Of a DNA stretch of 64,000 bases, positions 34,901-41,800 are shown piece by piece. Source of the stretch: Azospirillum thermophilum (GTDB taxonomy: Bacteria > Pseudomonadota > Alphaproteobacteria > Azospirillales > Azospirillaceae); assembly GCF_003130795.1 (NCBI RefSeq), contig NZ_CP029357.1, positions 186,001 to 250,000 on the forward strand, written 5' to 3'. Numbering within the stretch: the first letter of the stretch is position 1; the number at the start of each line of letters is the position of its first letter. The notes beneath the pieces were generated by a model. That model was given only the letters and a program-made list of their open reading frames with translations. It was not told where the DNA came from and did not search any database. The position numbers were made by a program, and so were the translations under genes.

Positions 34901-35094
34901 TCTCGACCGGGGCGGGGGCCGAGATGCGGCACGCCATGGGTGTGGCGGTCTTCTTCGGCATGCTGGGCGTCACCCTGTTCGGGCTGGTGCTGACCCCGGT
35001 GTTCTACGTGCTGCTGCGCCGGCTGGCCGGGGCGGGGCGGCGCTCCTCCGCGGTTCCCGGCGACGGGCACATGGCCGCCGCCGCGGGCGACTGA
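31909..35094 (+). CDS. RND multidrug efflux permease, HAE1 family
   Basis: A 1061-residue inner-membrane pump (MexF/AcrB class). It starts MNISKFFIDRPIFAGVLSV, has the 12-helix arrangement with two large periplasmic loops, and carries the proton-relay region GMVLAIGIVVDDAIVVVENV in TM4 with the paired aspartates. It also carries GFVPLQDKEYLIS and FMVLVGLSAKNAILIVEFA (TM10 lysine). Length is normal. It exports hydrophobic or amphipathic compounds using the proton gradient. It follows the adaptor gene by 27 bases. A partner channel must be encoded elsewhere. Confidence 0.96.
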   Translation: MNISKFFIDRPIFAGVLSVALFLAGLIALFRLPISEYPEVVPPSVVVRAQFPGANPKVIAETVASPLEEQINGVENMLYMQSQANSDGNMALTVTFRLGTDPDKAQQLVQNRVAQALPRLPQDVQRLGVTTVKSSPTLTMVVHILSPNDRYDMTYLRNYALLNVKDRLTRVAGVGEVQIWGAGDYAMRVWLDPQKVAQRGLTAGDVVAAIREQNIQVAAGVIGASPTLPDVPLQLSINAQGRLKTPEEFAGIVLKTGADGGVTYLRDVARVELAAAQYGLRSLLNNKPAVALGINQTPDANALSISDEVRRVMAELKADMPEGVDYSIVYDPTQFVRSSIEAVIHTLLEAIALVVLVVIVFLQTWRASIIPLLAVPVSIVGTFSLMLAFGYSINALSLFGMVLAIGIVVDDAIVVVENVERNISAGLSARDATYKAMQEVSGPIIAIALTLVAVFVPLAAMPGLSGEFYNQFAMTIAISTVISAFNSLTLSPALSAILLRGHDQPQDRLTRVMNRVFGGFFRLFNRVFHRASEGYGRGVGGVVRRKGVMMLLYVGLIGLTVLLGRAVPTGFVPLQDKEYLISFAQLPTGASLDRTEAVIREMTDIALARPGVESAVAFPGLSVNGFTNSSSAGIVFVTLKPFAERKDPALSANAIAGDLQKRYAGLKEAFVAIFPPPPVMGLGTLGGFKMQIEDRGSLGYEALNAAVGAFVARARQTPELGPTFSSYQINVPQLDVNLDRVKAKQLGVSVGEVFETMQVYLGSLYVNDFNAFGRVYQVRVQADAPFRAQADDIGQLKTRNDRGTMVPLSSLVTVNQSYGPEMVVRYNGYTAADINGGPAPGFSSGQAEAAAERIAAEVLPRGVKFEWTDLTYQQILAGNTALWVFPISVLLVFLVLAAQYESLTLPLAILLIVPMSLMSALGGVWLTGGDNNIFTQIGFMVLVGLSAKNAILIVEFARELELQGRSVVQAAIEASRLRLRPILMTSIAFIMGVVPLVVSTGAGAEMRHAMGVAVFFGMLGVTLFGLVLTPVFYVLLRRLAGAGRRSSAVPGDGHMAAAAGD

Positions 35095-35177
35095 GCGGCC
35101 GGTCCGGAACCTTCCTCAGGCTTGCGGGGTTGAGCCGGCATCCCCGCAAGCCGGCCCTCATGTCTGAAGGATCCCCC

Positions 35178-35969
35178 ATGGCCCGCAGCTCCATCCGCCC
35201 CCTGGCGATCGTCACCGGCGCGTCCAGCGGCATCGGCCGCGAGCTTGCCAGGCTCTGCGTCGGGAACGGCTTCGACCTCGTCATCGCCGCCGACACGCCC
35301 GACATCGAGGAGGCCGCGCGCGAGTTGCGCGCCTCCGGCGCCTCGGTCGATGCCGTCCAGGCCGACCTCGCCACGCTGGACGGCGTCGATACCCTGTGGG
35401 CGGCGGTGAAGGGCCGGCCGGTCGACGCGCTGCTCGCCAACGCCGGACACGGGCTCGGCCACGGCTTCCTCGATCAGGACTTCGCCGAGGTCCGCCACGT
35501 CATCGACACCAACGTCACCGGCACCCTCTACCTGATCCGGAAGGCCGGGCGCGGCATGCGCGAGCGCGGGCAGGGCCGCATCCTCATCACCGGCTCGGTC
35601 GCCGGCTTCATGCCCGGCAGCTTCCAGGCGGTCTACAACGGCACCAAGGCCTTCATCGATTCCTTCTCCTTCGCCCTGCGCGAGGAGCTGAAGGACAGCG
35701 GCGTCACCGTCACCTGCCTGATGCCCGGCCCGACCGATACCGAGTTCTTCGAGCGCGCCGACATGACGGACACCGCCGTCGGCCAGGGGAAGAAGGACGA
35801 CCCGGCGATGGTCGCGCAGACCGGCTTCGACGCCATGATGCGCGGCGACGGCGACGTGGTCGCCGGCTGGAAGAACAAGCTGCAGACCGCGATGGCGACG
35901 GTCACCCCCTCGGGCGTGCTCGCCGCCCAGCACCGCAAGATGGCCGAGCCCGGCTCCGGCACCCACTGA
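35178..35969 (+). CDS. SDR family oxidoreductase
   Basis: A 263-residue short-chain dehydrogenase. VTGASSGIGRELA binds the dinucleotide, LANAGHG follows, and the catalytic stretch is ITGSVAGFMPGSFQAVYNGTKAF with Y-x3-K. The C-terminal MPGPTDTEFFERADM is of the DltE/YqjQ-like group. Substrate unknown. GAAGGA before ATG 35178 favours this start over ATG 35160. It comes 83 bases after the RND permease and is commonly found with such pumps, possibly detoxifying a carbonyl substrate. Confidence 0.9.
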   Translation: MARSSIRPLAIVTGASSGIGRELARLCVGNGFDLVIAADTPDIEEAARELRASGASVDAVQADLATLDGVDTLWAAVKGRPVDALLANAGHGLGHGFLDQDFAEVRHVIDTNVTGTLYLIRKAGRGMRERGQGRILITGSVAGFMPGSFQAVYNGTKAFIDSFSFALREELKDSGVTVTCLMPGPTDTEFFERADMTDTAVGQGKKDDPAMVAQTGFDAMMRGDGDVVAGWKNKLQTAMATVTPSGVLAAQHRKMAEPGSGTH

Positions 35970-35991
35970 CCCGTGCGCCTGCGGACGGGCG

Positions 35992-36031
35992 GGGCAGGGC
36001 TGCCGTTTGCGCGCGTAGGGCAGCCATGCCC
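35992..36031 (+). terminator. Imperfect long hairpin after the SDR gene
   Basis: Arms GGGCAGGGCTGCC (35992-36004) and GGCAGCCATGCCC (36019-36031) pair with a single mismatch around a 14-base loop, 23 bases after the SDR stop. No T-run. It is a likely end of the RND operon transcript. Confidence 0.45.
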
Positions 36032-36197
36032 GAGGGCCGGTTGACACCCCCGGGTCCGCCGGGCAGGACTCAAGGACACTGTTCGTCCTGATCGGTCCGC
36101 CTGACCGCCTCCGTCCCCCGGCGCGGCGCAGGCCTTCCGGAGCGCGCCACGGGCACGGCGCCTCGCGGACGGACCGGAAACCCTGCGGAGATCTCGG

Positions 36198-37370
36198 GTG
36201 CAGACTGTCCAGACCGGGCCGGCCCGGCACCATTGGCTCGGCGTCGCCGCGGCGGCGGCCGGCGTGTTCACGCTGGTGACCAGCGAGATGCTGCCGGTCG
36301 GGATCCTGCCGGCCGTCGCGGCGGAGATGGGGGTGACCGACGGGACGGTCGGCCTGATGGTCACCGCCCCCGGCCTCGTCGCCGCCGCCGCCTCGCCGCT
36401 GCTGATGCTGGCGATCGGCCGGCTCGACCGCCGCCTCTACCTCTGCCTGCTGATGGCCCTGCTGACCGTCGCCAACCTCGTCACCGCGGCGGCCCCCGGC
36501 TTCGCGGTGCTGCTCGGCGCGCGGCTCCTGGTCGGGCTCAGCATCGGCGGATTCTGGGCGCTCGCCGGCAGCCTCGCCCCGCGCCTCGTCCCGCCGGAAT
36601 CGGTGGGGCGGGCGATGGCGCTGATCTTCGGCGGCGTCGCCGCGGCCTCGGTTCTCGGCGTGCCGGCGGGCACCCTGCTGGGCGAGCTGGCCGGCTGGCG
36701 GCTGACCTTCGTCGCGGCGGCGGTCCTCGCGGCCGTGGTGCTGGCCGGGCTCGCCCTGTCGCTGCCGCGGCTGCCGGCGACCCAGCCGGTGCGGCTGGCG
36801 AGCCTGCCGGCGGTCCTGCGCATCGAGGGGGTGCGGGTCGGCATCCTGTCCACCGCCCTGCTGGTGACCGGCCACTTCGCCGCCTACACCTTCGTCAACC
36901 CGATCCTGCAGCAGCTTTCCGGCATCGACGCCGGCCTGGTCGGCCCGCTTCTGCTGGTCTACGGCGTCGCCGGCATCGTCGGCAACGCGGTCGCCGGCGG
37001 GACCGCCGCGCGGGACGTGCGCCGGACGCTGATCGTCATCGTCGCCGCACTCTCCGCCACCCTGCTGCTGATGCCGCTGCTCGGCGCCGGCCCGGTCGGC
37101 GGTGTGGCCATGCTGGTGCTGTGGGGACTGTCCTATGGCGGCGTCTCGGTCAGCCTGCAGACGCTGATCGTCAAGACCGCCCCGCGGGCGACCGAGGCGG
37201 CGTCCTCCCTCTTCGCCGGGACCTTCAACCTGTCGATCGCGCTCGGCGCGCTGATCGGCGGCTGGACGGTCGACGGCGTCGGCCCGGCCAGCGTGCTGTG
37301 GCTCGGCGGGGCGTTCGTCCTGCTGACCGCCGCCGTGATGGTGCCCGCCCGGATCGCCGTCCGCGCCTGA
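36198..37370 (+). CDS. MFS transporter (DHA1, AraJ-like efflux)
   Basis: A 390-residue major-facilitator protein with twelve predicted hydrophobic segments. The N-terminal signature TSEMLPVGILPAVAAEMGVT, motif A-like IGRLDRRLY after TM2 and LLGARLLVGLSIGGFWALAG in TM4 fit the drug/sugar:proton exporter family. GTG 36198 has GGAG seven bases upstream and is the only start that matches the homology. It is transcribed alone; the next gene converges. Confidence 0.9.
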   Translation: MQTVQTGPARHHWLGVAAAAAGVFTLVTSEMLPVGILPAVAAEMGVTDGTVGLMVTAPGLVAAAASPLLMLAIGRLDRRLYLCLLMALLTVANLVTAAAPGFAVLLGARLLVGLSIGGFWALAGSLAPRLVPPESVGRAMALIFGGVAAASVLGVPAGTLLGELAGWRLTFVAAAVLAAVVLAGLALSLPRLPATQPVRLASLPAVLRIEGVRVGILSTALLVTGHFAAYTFVNPILQQLSGIDAGLVGPLLLVYGVAGIVGNAVAGGTAARDVRRTLIVIVAALSATLLLMPLLGAGPVGGVAMLVLWGLSYGGVSVSLQTLIVKTAPRATEAASSLFAGTFNLSIALGALIGGWTVDGVGPASVLWLGGAFVLLTAAVMVPARIAVRA

Positions 37371-37405
37371 GGCCAAGGTGCCCGAGGGCAGGGCAGGGGA
37401 CCTCC

Positions 37406-38167
37406 CTAGCAGGCCGGGTCGACGAGCGCCGCGAGCCGCTCCAGCCCGGCCGGCGTGAAGGTCACCACGCGTCCGTCCTCGCGCCGCGCCCAGCCGGCCT
37501 CCAGGATGCGCGCCAGGATGGCGGCGCCCAGCGCGCCGCCCAGATGGTCGCGGCGCTCGCTCCAGTCCAGGCAGGCCCGGCACAGCGGCCGGCGCCCCTT
37601 CTCCAGCCGCCCCAGGTCGAGCCCGAACCCGGCGAAGACGGCGCGTCCCTTGTCGGTCAGCGCCAGCGCCCTGTCCCCACCGATCACGTCCCCACCGATC
37701 ACGTCCCCGCCGATCACGTCCCCACCGATCACCTCCCCGGCGATCAGCCCCTGCCGCCGCGCGCCGGCCAGCAGCTCCACCCCGCGCTCCCCGGCGAGAT
37801 GGTCGTAGCAGACGCGTGCCGAGCGCAGCGCCGCATCCTTCGGGCCCGTCCGCACCCGCGTCGCGCCGGTGCGCTGGGCAAGCCCCATCAGCGCCTCCAG
37901 CACCTGCGCCACGTCCGTGCCGGAGAGGCGGAAATAGCGGTGGCGCCCCTGCTTCTCGGCGACCAGCAGCCGGGCGGCCTCCAGCTTGGCGAGGTGGCCG
38001 CTGGCGGTCTGCAGGGTGACCCCCGCGACCCCGGCCAGCTCGCTCACGGTCAGCGCCCGGCCGTCCATCAGGGCGGTCAGGATGTTGGCCCGCGCCGGAT
38101 CGCCGAGCAGGGCGGCGACCGATGCGATGACGGGGCCTTCCTTCATGGATGGTTCGATCGCTTTCAT
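37406..38167 (-). CDS. ArsR-family winged-helix regulator with internal VIGGD repeat
   Basis: A 253-residue regulator. The N-terminal ArsR-type domain is LLGDPARANILTALMDGRAL, then TVSELAGVAGVTLQTASGHL and GRHRYFRLSG. The long C-terminal domain (RVCYDHLAGERGVELL, LCRACLDWSERRDHLGGALG) is typical of a subgroup of larger ArsR-like proteins. In the loop between the two halves of the C-terminal domain, VIGGD is repeated four times (nucleotides 37674-37735), an insertion I do not recall in relatives. ATG 38167 is followed by a second ATG at 38146. It is divergent from the NIPSNAP/ABM pair, which it probably represses. Confidence 0.88.
   Translation of the reverse strand: MKAIEPSMKEGPVIASVAALLGDPARANILTALMDGRALTVSELAGVAGVTLQTASGHLAKLEAARLLVAEKQGRHRYFRLSGTDVAQVLEALMGLAQRTGATRVRTGPKDAALRSARVCYDHLAGERGVELLAGARRQGLIAGEVIGGDVIGGDVIGGDVIGGDRALALTDKGRAVFAGFGLDLGRLEKGRRPLCRACLDWSERRDHLGGALGAAILARILEAGWARREDGRVVTFTPAGLERLAALVDPAC
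37674..37735 (-). repeat. 15-bp tandem repeat coding VIGGD x4
   Basis: About four copies of TCCCCACCGATCACG on the plus strand, with one G-for-A change in the third copy and decay at the right edge. The unit is a multiple of three, so copy-number change keeps the frame of the ArsR-like regulator and only lengthens a loop. Confidence 0.9.
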
Positions 38168-38168
38168 A

Positions 38169-38186
38169 CTTCGACGCTAGCCGAAG
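38169..38186. promoter_or_regulatory. Inverted repeat at the ArsR start (candidate operator)
   Basis: CTTCG (38169-38173) and CGAAG (38182-38186) flank GCTAGC in CTTCGACGCTAGCCGAAG, starting two bases upstream of the regulator's ATG and between it and the divergent NIPSNAP/ABM genes. The position is suitable for autoregulation. Arms are short, so confidence is limited. Confidence 0.4.
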
Positions 38187-38247
38187 CGACGCCGCCGCTC
38201 AATCCGCTATCAAGGGGGTGTCCATCCCCATCGGAGACCGTCTCCCC

Positions 38248-38355
38248 ATGATCACCTGCTTCATCCGCTGCGAGATCGATCCGTTCAAGGTCGCCGCCTT
38301 CGACACCTGCGCCCGCAACCGGGGCCTCGCGTCCGCCCCCATGCACGGAGCTTGA
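38248..38355 (+). pseudogene. NIPSNAP-family remnant (internal deletion)
   Basis: A 35-codon reading frame beginning MITCFIRCEIDPFKVAAFDT, the usual N-terminus of bacterial NIPSNAP proteins (about 100 residues). After CARNRG it passes directly into LASAPMHGA, which resembles the normal C-terminal tail. About 65 residues of the dimeric alpha-beta barrel are missing without a frame change. It would not fold as a NIPSNAP domain. It lies seven bases before the ABM gene and is divergent from the ArsR-like regulator, the usual order of this cassette by memory. Could also be a collapsed assembly. Confidence 0.6.
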
Positions 38356-38362
38356 GCGAGCC

Positions 38363-38875
38363 ATGATCGCGGTGATCTTCGAAGTCCGGCCGGCCGAGGG
38401 CGAGACCGGGCACTATCTCGACCTCGCCGCGGCCCTGCGCGACGAGCTGTCCGGCATCGACGGCTTCCTGTCGATCGAGCGCTTCCAGAGCCTGACCGAT
38501 CCGGGCAAGCTGCTGTCGCTCTCCTTCTGGCGCGACGAGGAGGCGGTCCGGCAGTGGCGGACCCGCGCCTCCCACCGCGCGACGCAGGCCAAGGGGCGCG
38601 GCGGGGTCTTCGCCGACTACCGCCTGCGCGTCGCCACCGTCATCCGCGACTACGGCCTGCACGACCGCGCCGAGGCCCCGCCGACAGCCGGGACGTTCAC
38701 GGGACCGGATCCGGGGCGGGGACGACCTGATCCTCGACTTCACCCGCGGGGAGGACGTGAGCCGCTCGTCCGGGCGGCTCCCCGACGGGGCGTCAGGTCA
38801 GCCGTCCCTCGAAGAATCCGTATTGGATATAGTGCCTGGTGGCGGCGGCCGTGTCGTTGCCGAAGGCGGCCTTGA
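38363..38875 (+). CDS. Antibiotic biosynthesis monooxygenase (ABM) domain protein with frameshifted tail
   Basis: Residues 1-105 are a complete ABM domain: MIAVIFEVRPAEGETGHYLD, GIDGFLSIERFQSLTDPGKL, LSLSFWRDEEAVRQWRTRAS and GRGGVFADYRLRVATVIRDY. Such dimeric ferredoxin-fold proteins act as heme- or quinone-related monooxygenases or as stress proteins. After DRAEAPP the current frame reads TAGTFTG and runs on, arginine-rich, to 38875, overlapping the RTX gene by 83 bases. Adding one base near 38683 gives DSRDVHG and a stop at 38730, matching relatives, so the last 65 residues are probably frameshift junk. Confidence 0.75.
   Translation: MIAVIFEVRPAEGETGHYLDLAAALRDELSGIDGFLSIERFQSLTDPGKLLSLSFWRDEEAVRQWRTRASHRATQAKGRGGVFADYRLRVATVIRDYGLHDRAEAPPTAGTFTGPDPGRGRPDPRLHPRGGREPLVRAAPRRGVRSAVPRRIRIGYSAWWRRPCRCRRRP
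38715..38759 (+). other. Possible RTX/M10-type C-terminal fragment
   Basis: In a third plus-strand frame the sequence reads GGDDLILDFTRGEDV. This closely resembles the closing stretch of hemolysin-type and serralysin domains (GGDD-x-I-x-DF-x-PGED). It has no start codon or upstream repeats in frame, so it could be a fossil of a former RTX gene end, or chance. It lies just beyond the 3' end of the minus-strand RTX gene. Confidence 0.3.
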
Positions 38876-41800
38876 GGTCGGCATATCTGTCGAGATAATG
38901 CTGTGCGTCGAAGGTGATTCCCCGCCCCTCGCGCAGGCCGTAGGACAGGTAATGATGGGCCGCGGCCTCGGCATCGGTTCCGAAGGCTCCGATCAGGTCG
39001 CTGTAGGAGGCGGTATAGCTCAGGGCGTCGAAGATGATGCCGCGCCCCTCGTCGCGGCCGTATTCGAGATAATGGTGGACCGCGGCCGCGCCGTCGCTGC
39101 CGAAGGCGGCCCGCAGGTCGCTGTAGGAGGCCAGATAGGCCCAGGGGTTGAACCGGCTCTGCTCGATCGGCACCGCCGGTCCCGCCCCGATCCGCACCCG
39201 CTCGATGCCCGACAGCACGTCCTCTCCGTCGGGGCCGAAGGCGCGTTCGGTGCCGTCGATGTCACGCCAGACGATGGTGCCGGCGGCGAACACCGCCGTG
39301 TCCTCGCCGGCTCCGCCGATCAGCGTGTCGTTGCCCAATCCGCCGGTGATGATGTCCTCGATGCCGGTGCCCTGCAGGATCTCCGCCGCCGCCGTGCCGT
39401 TCACGACCGCGGCTTCCAGGTTGCGCCCCTGGGCGTAGCCTTCCAGAATGAACTGTCGGGTGGCCGCAACCGTGTCGTCGCCGAAGGCGGCCTTCAGATC
39501 GGCATATTTGTCGAGATAACGGTGCGCGTCGAAGACGATGCCCCGCCCTTCGCTGCGGCCATGTTCGAGATAGTGCCGGGCTGCGGCATCGACGTTGGTT
39601 CCGAAAGCTCCGATCAGGTCGCTGTAGGAGGCGGTATAGCTCAGGGTGTCGAAGATGATGCCGCGTCCCTCGTCGCGGCCGTATTCGAGATAATGGCGGA
39701 CCGCGGCCGCGCCGTCGCTGCCGAAGGCGGCCCGCAGGTCGCTGTAGGAGGCCAGATAGGCCCAGGGGTTGAACCGGCTCTGCTCGATCGGCACCGCCGC
39801 TCCCGCCCCGATCCGCACCCGCTCGATGCCCGACAGCACGTCCTCTCCGTCGGGGCCGAAGGCGCGTTCGGTGCCGTCGATGTCACGCCAGACGATGGTG
39901 CCGGCGGCGAACACCGCCGTGTCCTCGCCGGCTCCGCCGATCAGCGTGTCGTTGCCCAATCCGCCGGTCAGCGTGTCGTTGCCGTCGCCGCCGCTCAGGC
40001 TGTCATTGCCGCTGCCGCCGGCGATCGCGTTGGCCAGGCTGTTGCCGGTGCCGGTGAAGGCGCCCGAGCCGAAGTAGGCCAGGTTCTCGAGGTTGGAGGT
40101 CTCGCCCAGCGTGTAGCCGCTCAGTGACGTGCGCACCGTGTCGATACCGCCATTCGCGATCTCGACGACGATATCGGCGCTGCTGTCCACGATGTAGACG
40201 TCGTCGCCGACGCCGCCGATCAGACTGTCGTTGCCCGCGCCGCCGTCCAGAGTATCGTTGCCTGCGCCGCCGCTCAGGTTGTCATTGCCGCTGCCGCCGG
40301 CGATCGCGTTGGCCAGGCTGTTGCCGGTGCCGGTGAAGGCGCCCGAGCCGATGAAGGCCAGGTTCTCGAGGTTGGAGGTCTCGCCCAGCGTGTAGCTGCC
40401 GAGCGACGTGCGCACCGTGTCGATACCGCCGTTCGCCGTCTCGACGACGATATCGGCGCTGCTGTCCACGATGTAGACGTCGTCGCCGGCGCCGCCGATC
40501 AGACTGTCGTTGCCCGCACCGCCGTCCAGCGTGTCGTTGCCCAATCCGCCGGTCAGCGTGTCGTTGCCCGCACCGCCGCTCAGGCTGTCATTGCCGCTGC
40601 CGCCGGCGATCGCGTTGGCCAGGCTGTTGCCGGTGCCGGTGAAGGCGCCCGAGCCGATGAAGGCCAGGTTCTCGAGGTTGGAGGTCTCGCCCAGCGTGTA
40701 GCTGCCGAGCGATGTGCACACCGTGTCGATACCGCCGTTCGCGATCTCGACGACGATATCGGCGCTGCTGTCCACGATGTAGACGTCGTCGCCGGCGCCG
40801 CCGATCAGACTGTCGTTGCCCGCGCCGCCGTCCAGCGTGTCGTTGCCGGCTCCGCCCGACAGCGTGTCGCTGAGCACGCCACCGGTGATCGCGTTGGCCA
40901 GGCTGTTGCCGGTGCCGGTGAAGGCGCCCGAGCCGATGAAGGCCAGGTTCTCGAGGTTGGAGGTCTCGCCCAGTGTGTAGCTGCTCAGCGACGTGCGCAC
41001 CGTGTCGTTGCCGCCGTTCGCCATCTCGATGATGGTATCGGCGCTGCTGTCCACGATGTAGACGTCGTCACCGGCGCCGCCGACCAGCGTATCGCTGCCC
41101 TCCCTGCCGTCCAGCGTGTCGTTCCCGTCCCTGCCTTCCAGGCGATTGGCCAGGTCGTTGCCCGTGCCGGTGAATGCGCTCCCGCCGGTGTAGATCAGGG
41201 TCTCCACCCAAGGCGTGAGTTTGTAGCTGTCCAGTGAGGTGCGCACTGTATCATTGCCCCCGCCTCCCACTTCGTTGACGATATCGTTGACATTGTCTAC
41301 GACGTATATGTCGTCACCCGCTCCGCCATCGAAACTGTCGCCGCCGGTCCCACCGTCCAGGCTGTCGTTGCCCGTGCCGCCGTCCAGCATATCGTTCCCG
41401 TCACCACCCAGCAGGACATCGTTGCCGTCGCCACCAATCAGGTTGTCGCTTCCGCCGGCGCCCAACAACGTGTCGTTGCCGCTTCCGCCGGTGAGCGTGT
41501 CGTTCCCGTCACCACCGGTGATCACGTTGGCCAAGCTGTTGCCGGTGCCGTTGAAGGCGCCGGAACCGATGAACGTCAGCTGCTCCAGATTGTTGCTCAG
41601 GCTGTAATTGGCGACGCGGGCCCGCACCTCATCGAAACCCGAATTGACCTGCTCGAAGACCACATCGGCAACGTCATCGACATAGTACACGTCATCACCG
41701 GCCCCACCCGACAGCGTGTCGATCCCCCCACCGCCGTCCAGCGTATCATTGCCACTCCCGGAGGTGATGACATTGTTCTTCAGGTTCCCGGTGCCGATGA

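Noticed and set aside
31918-35070. 1050-codon minus-strand open frame
   Set aside because: Mirror of the RND permease; low-complexity translation and no ribosome site.
36041-36070. TTGACA as a -35 for the MFS gene
   Set aside because: No acceptable -10 at 16-18 bases; a lone hexamer is not enough.
38757-40127. 456-codon plus-strand frame with apparent internal repeats
   Set aside because: Its repeats are the reverse complement of the RTX gene repeats, and it has no independent start signal. Only the first few codons (38715-38759 frame) were kept as a weak separate observation.
40021-41160. CRISPR-like regular repeats
   Set aside because: Periods of 279-306 bases with coding content (RTX modules) and no unique short spacers; not a CRISPR array.
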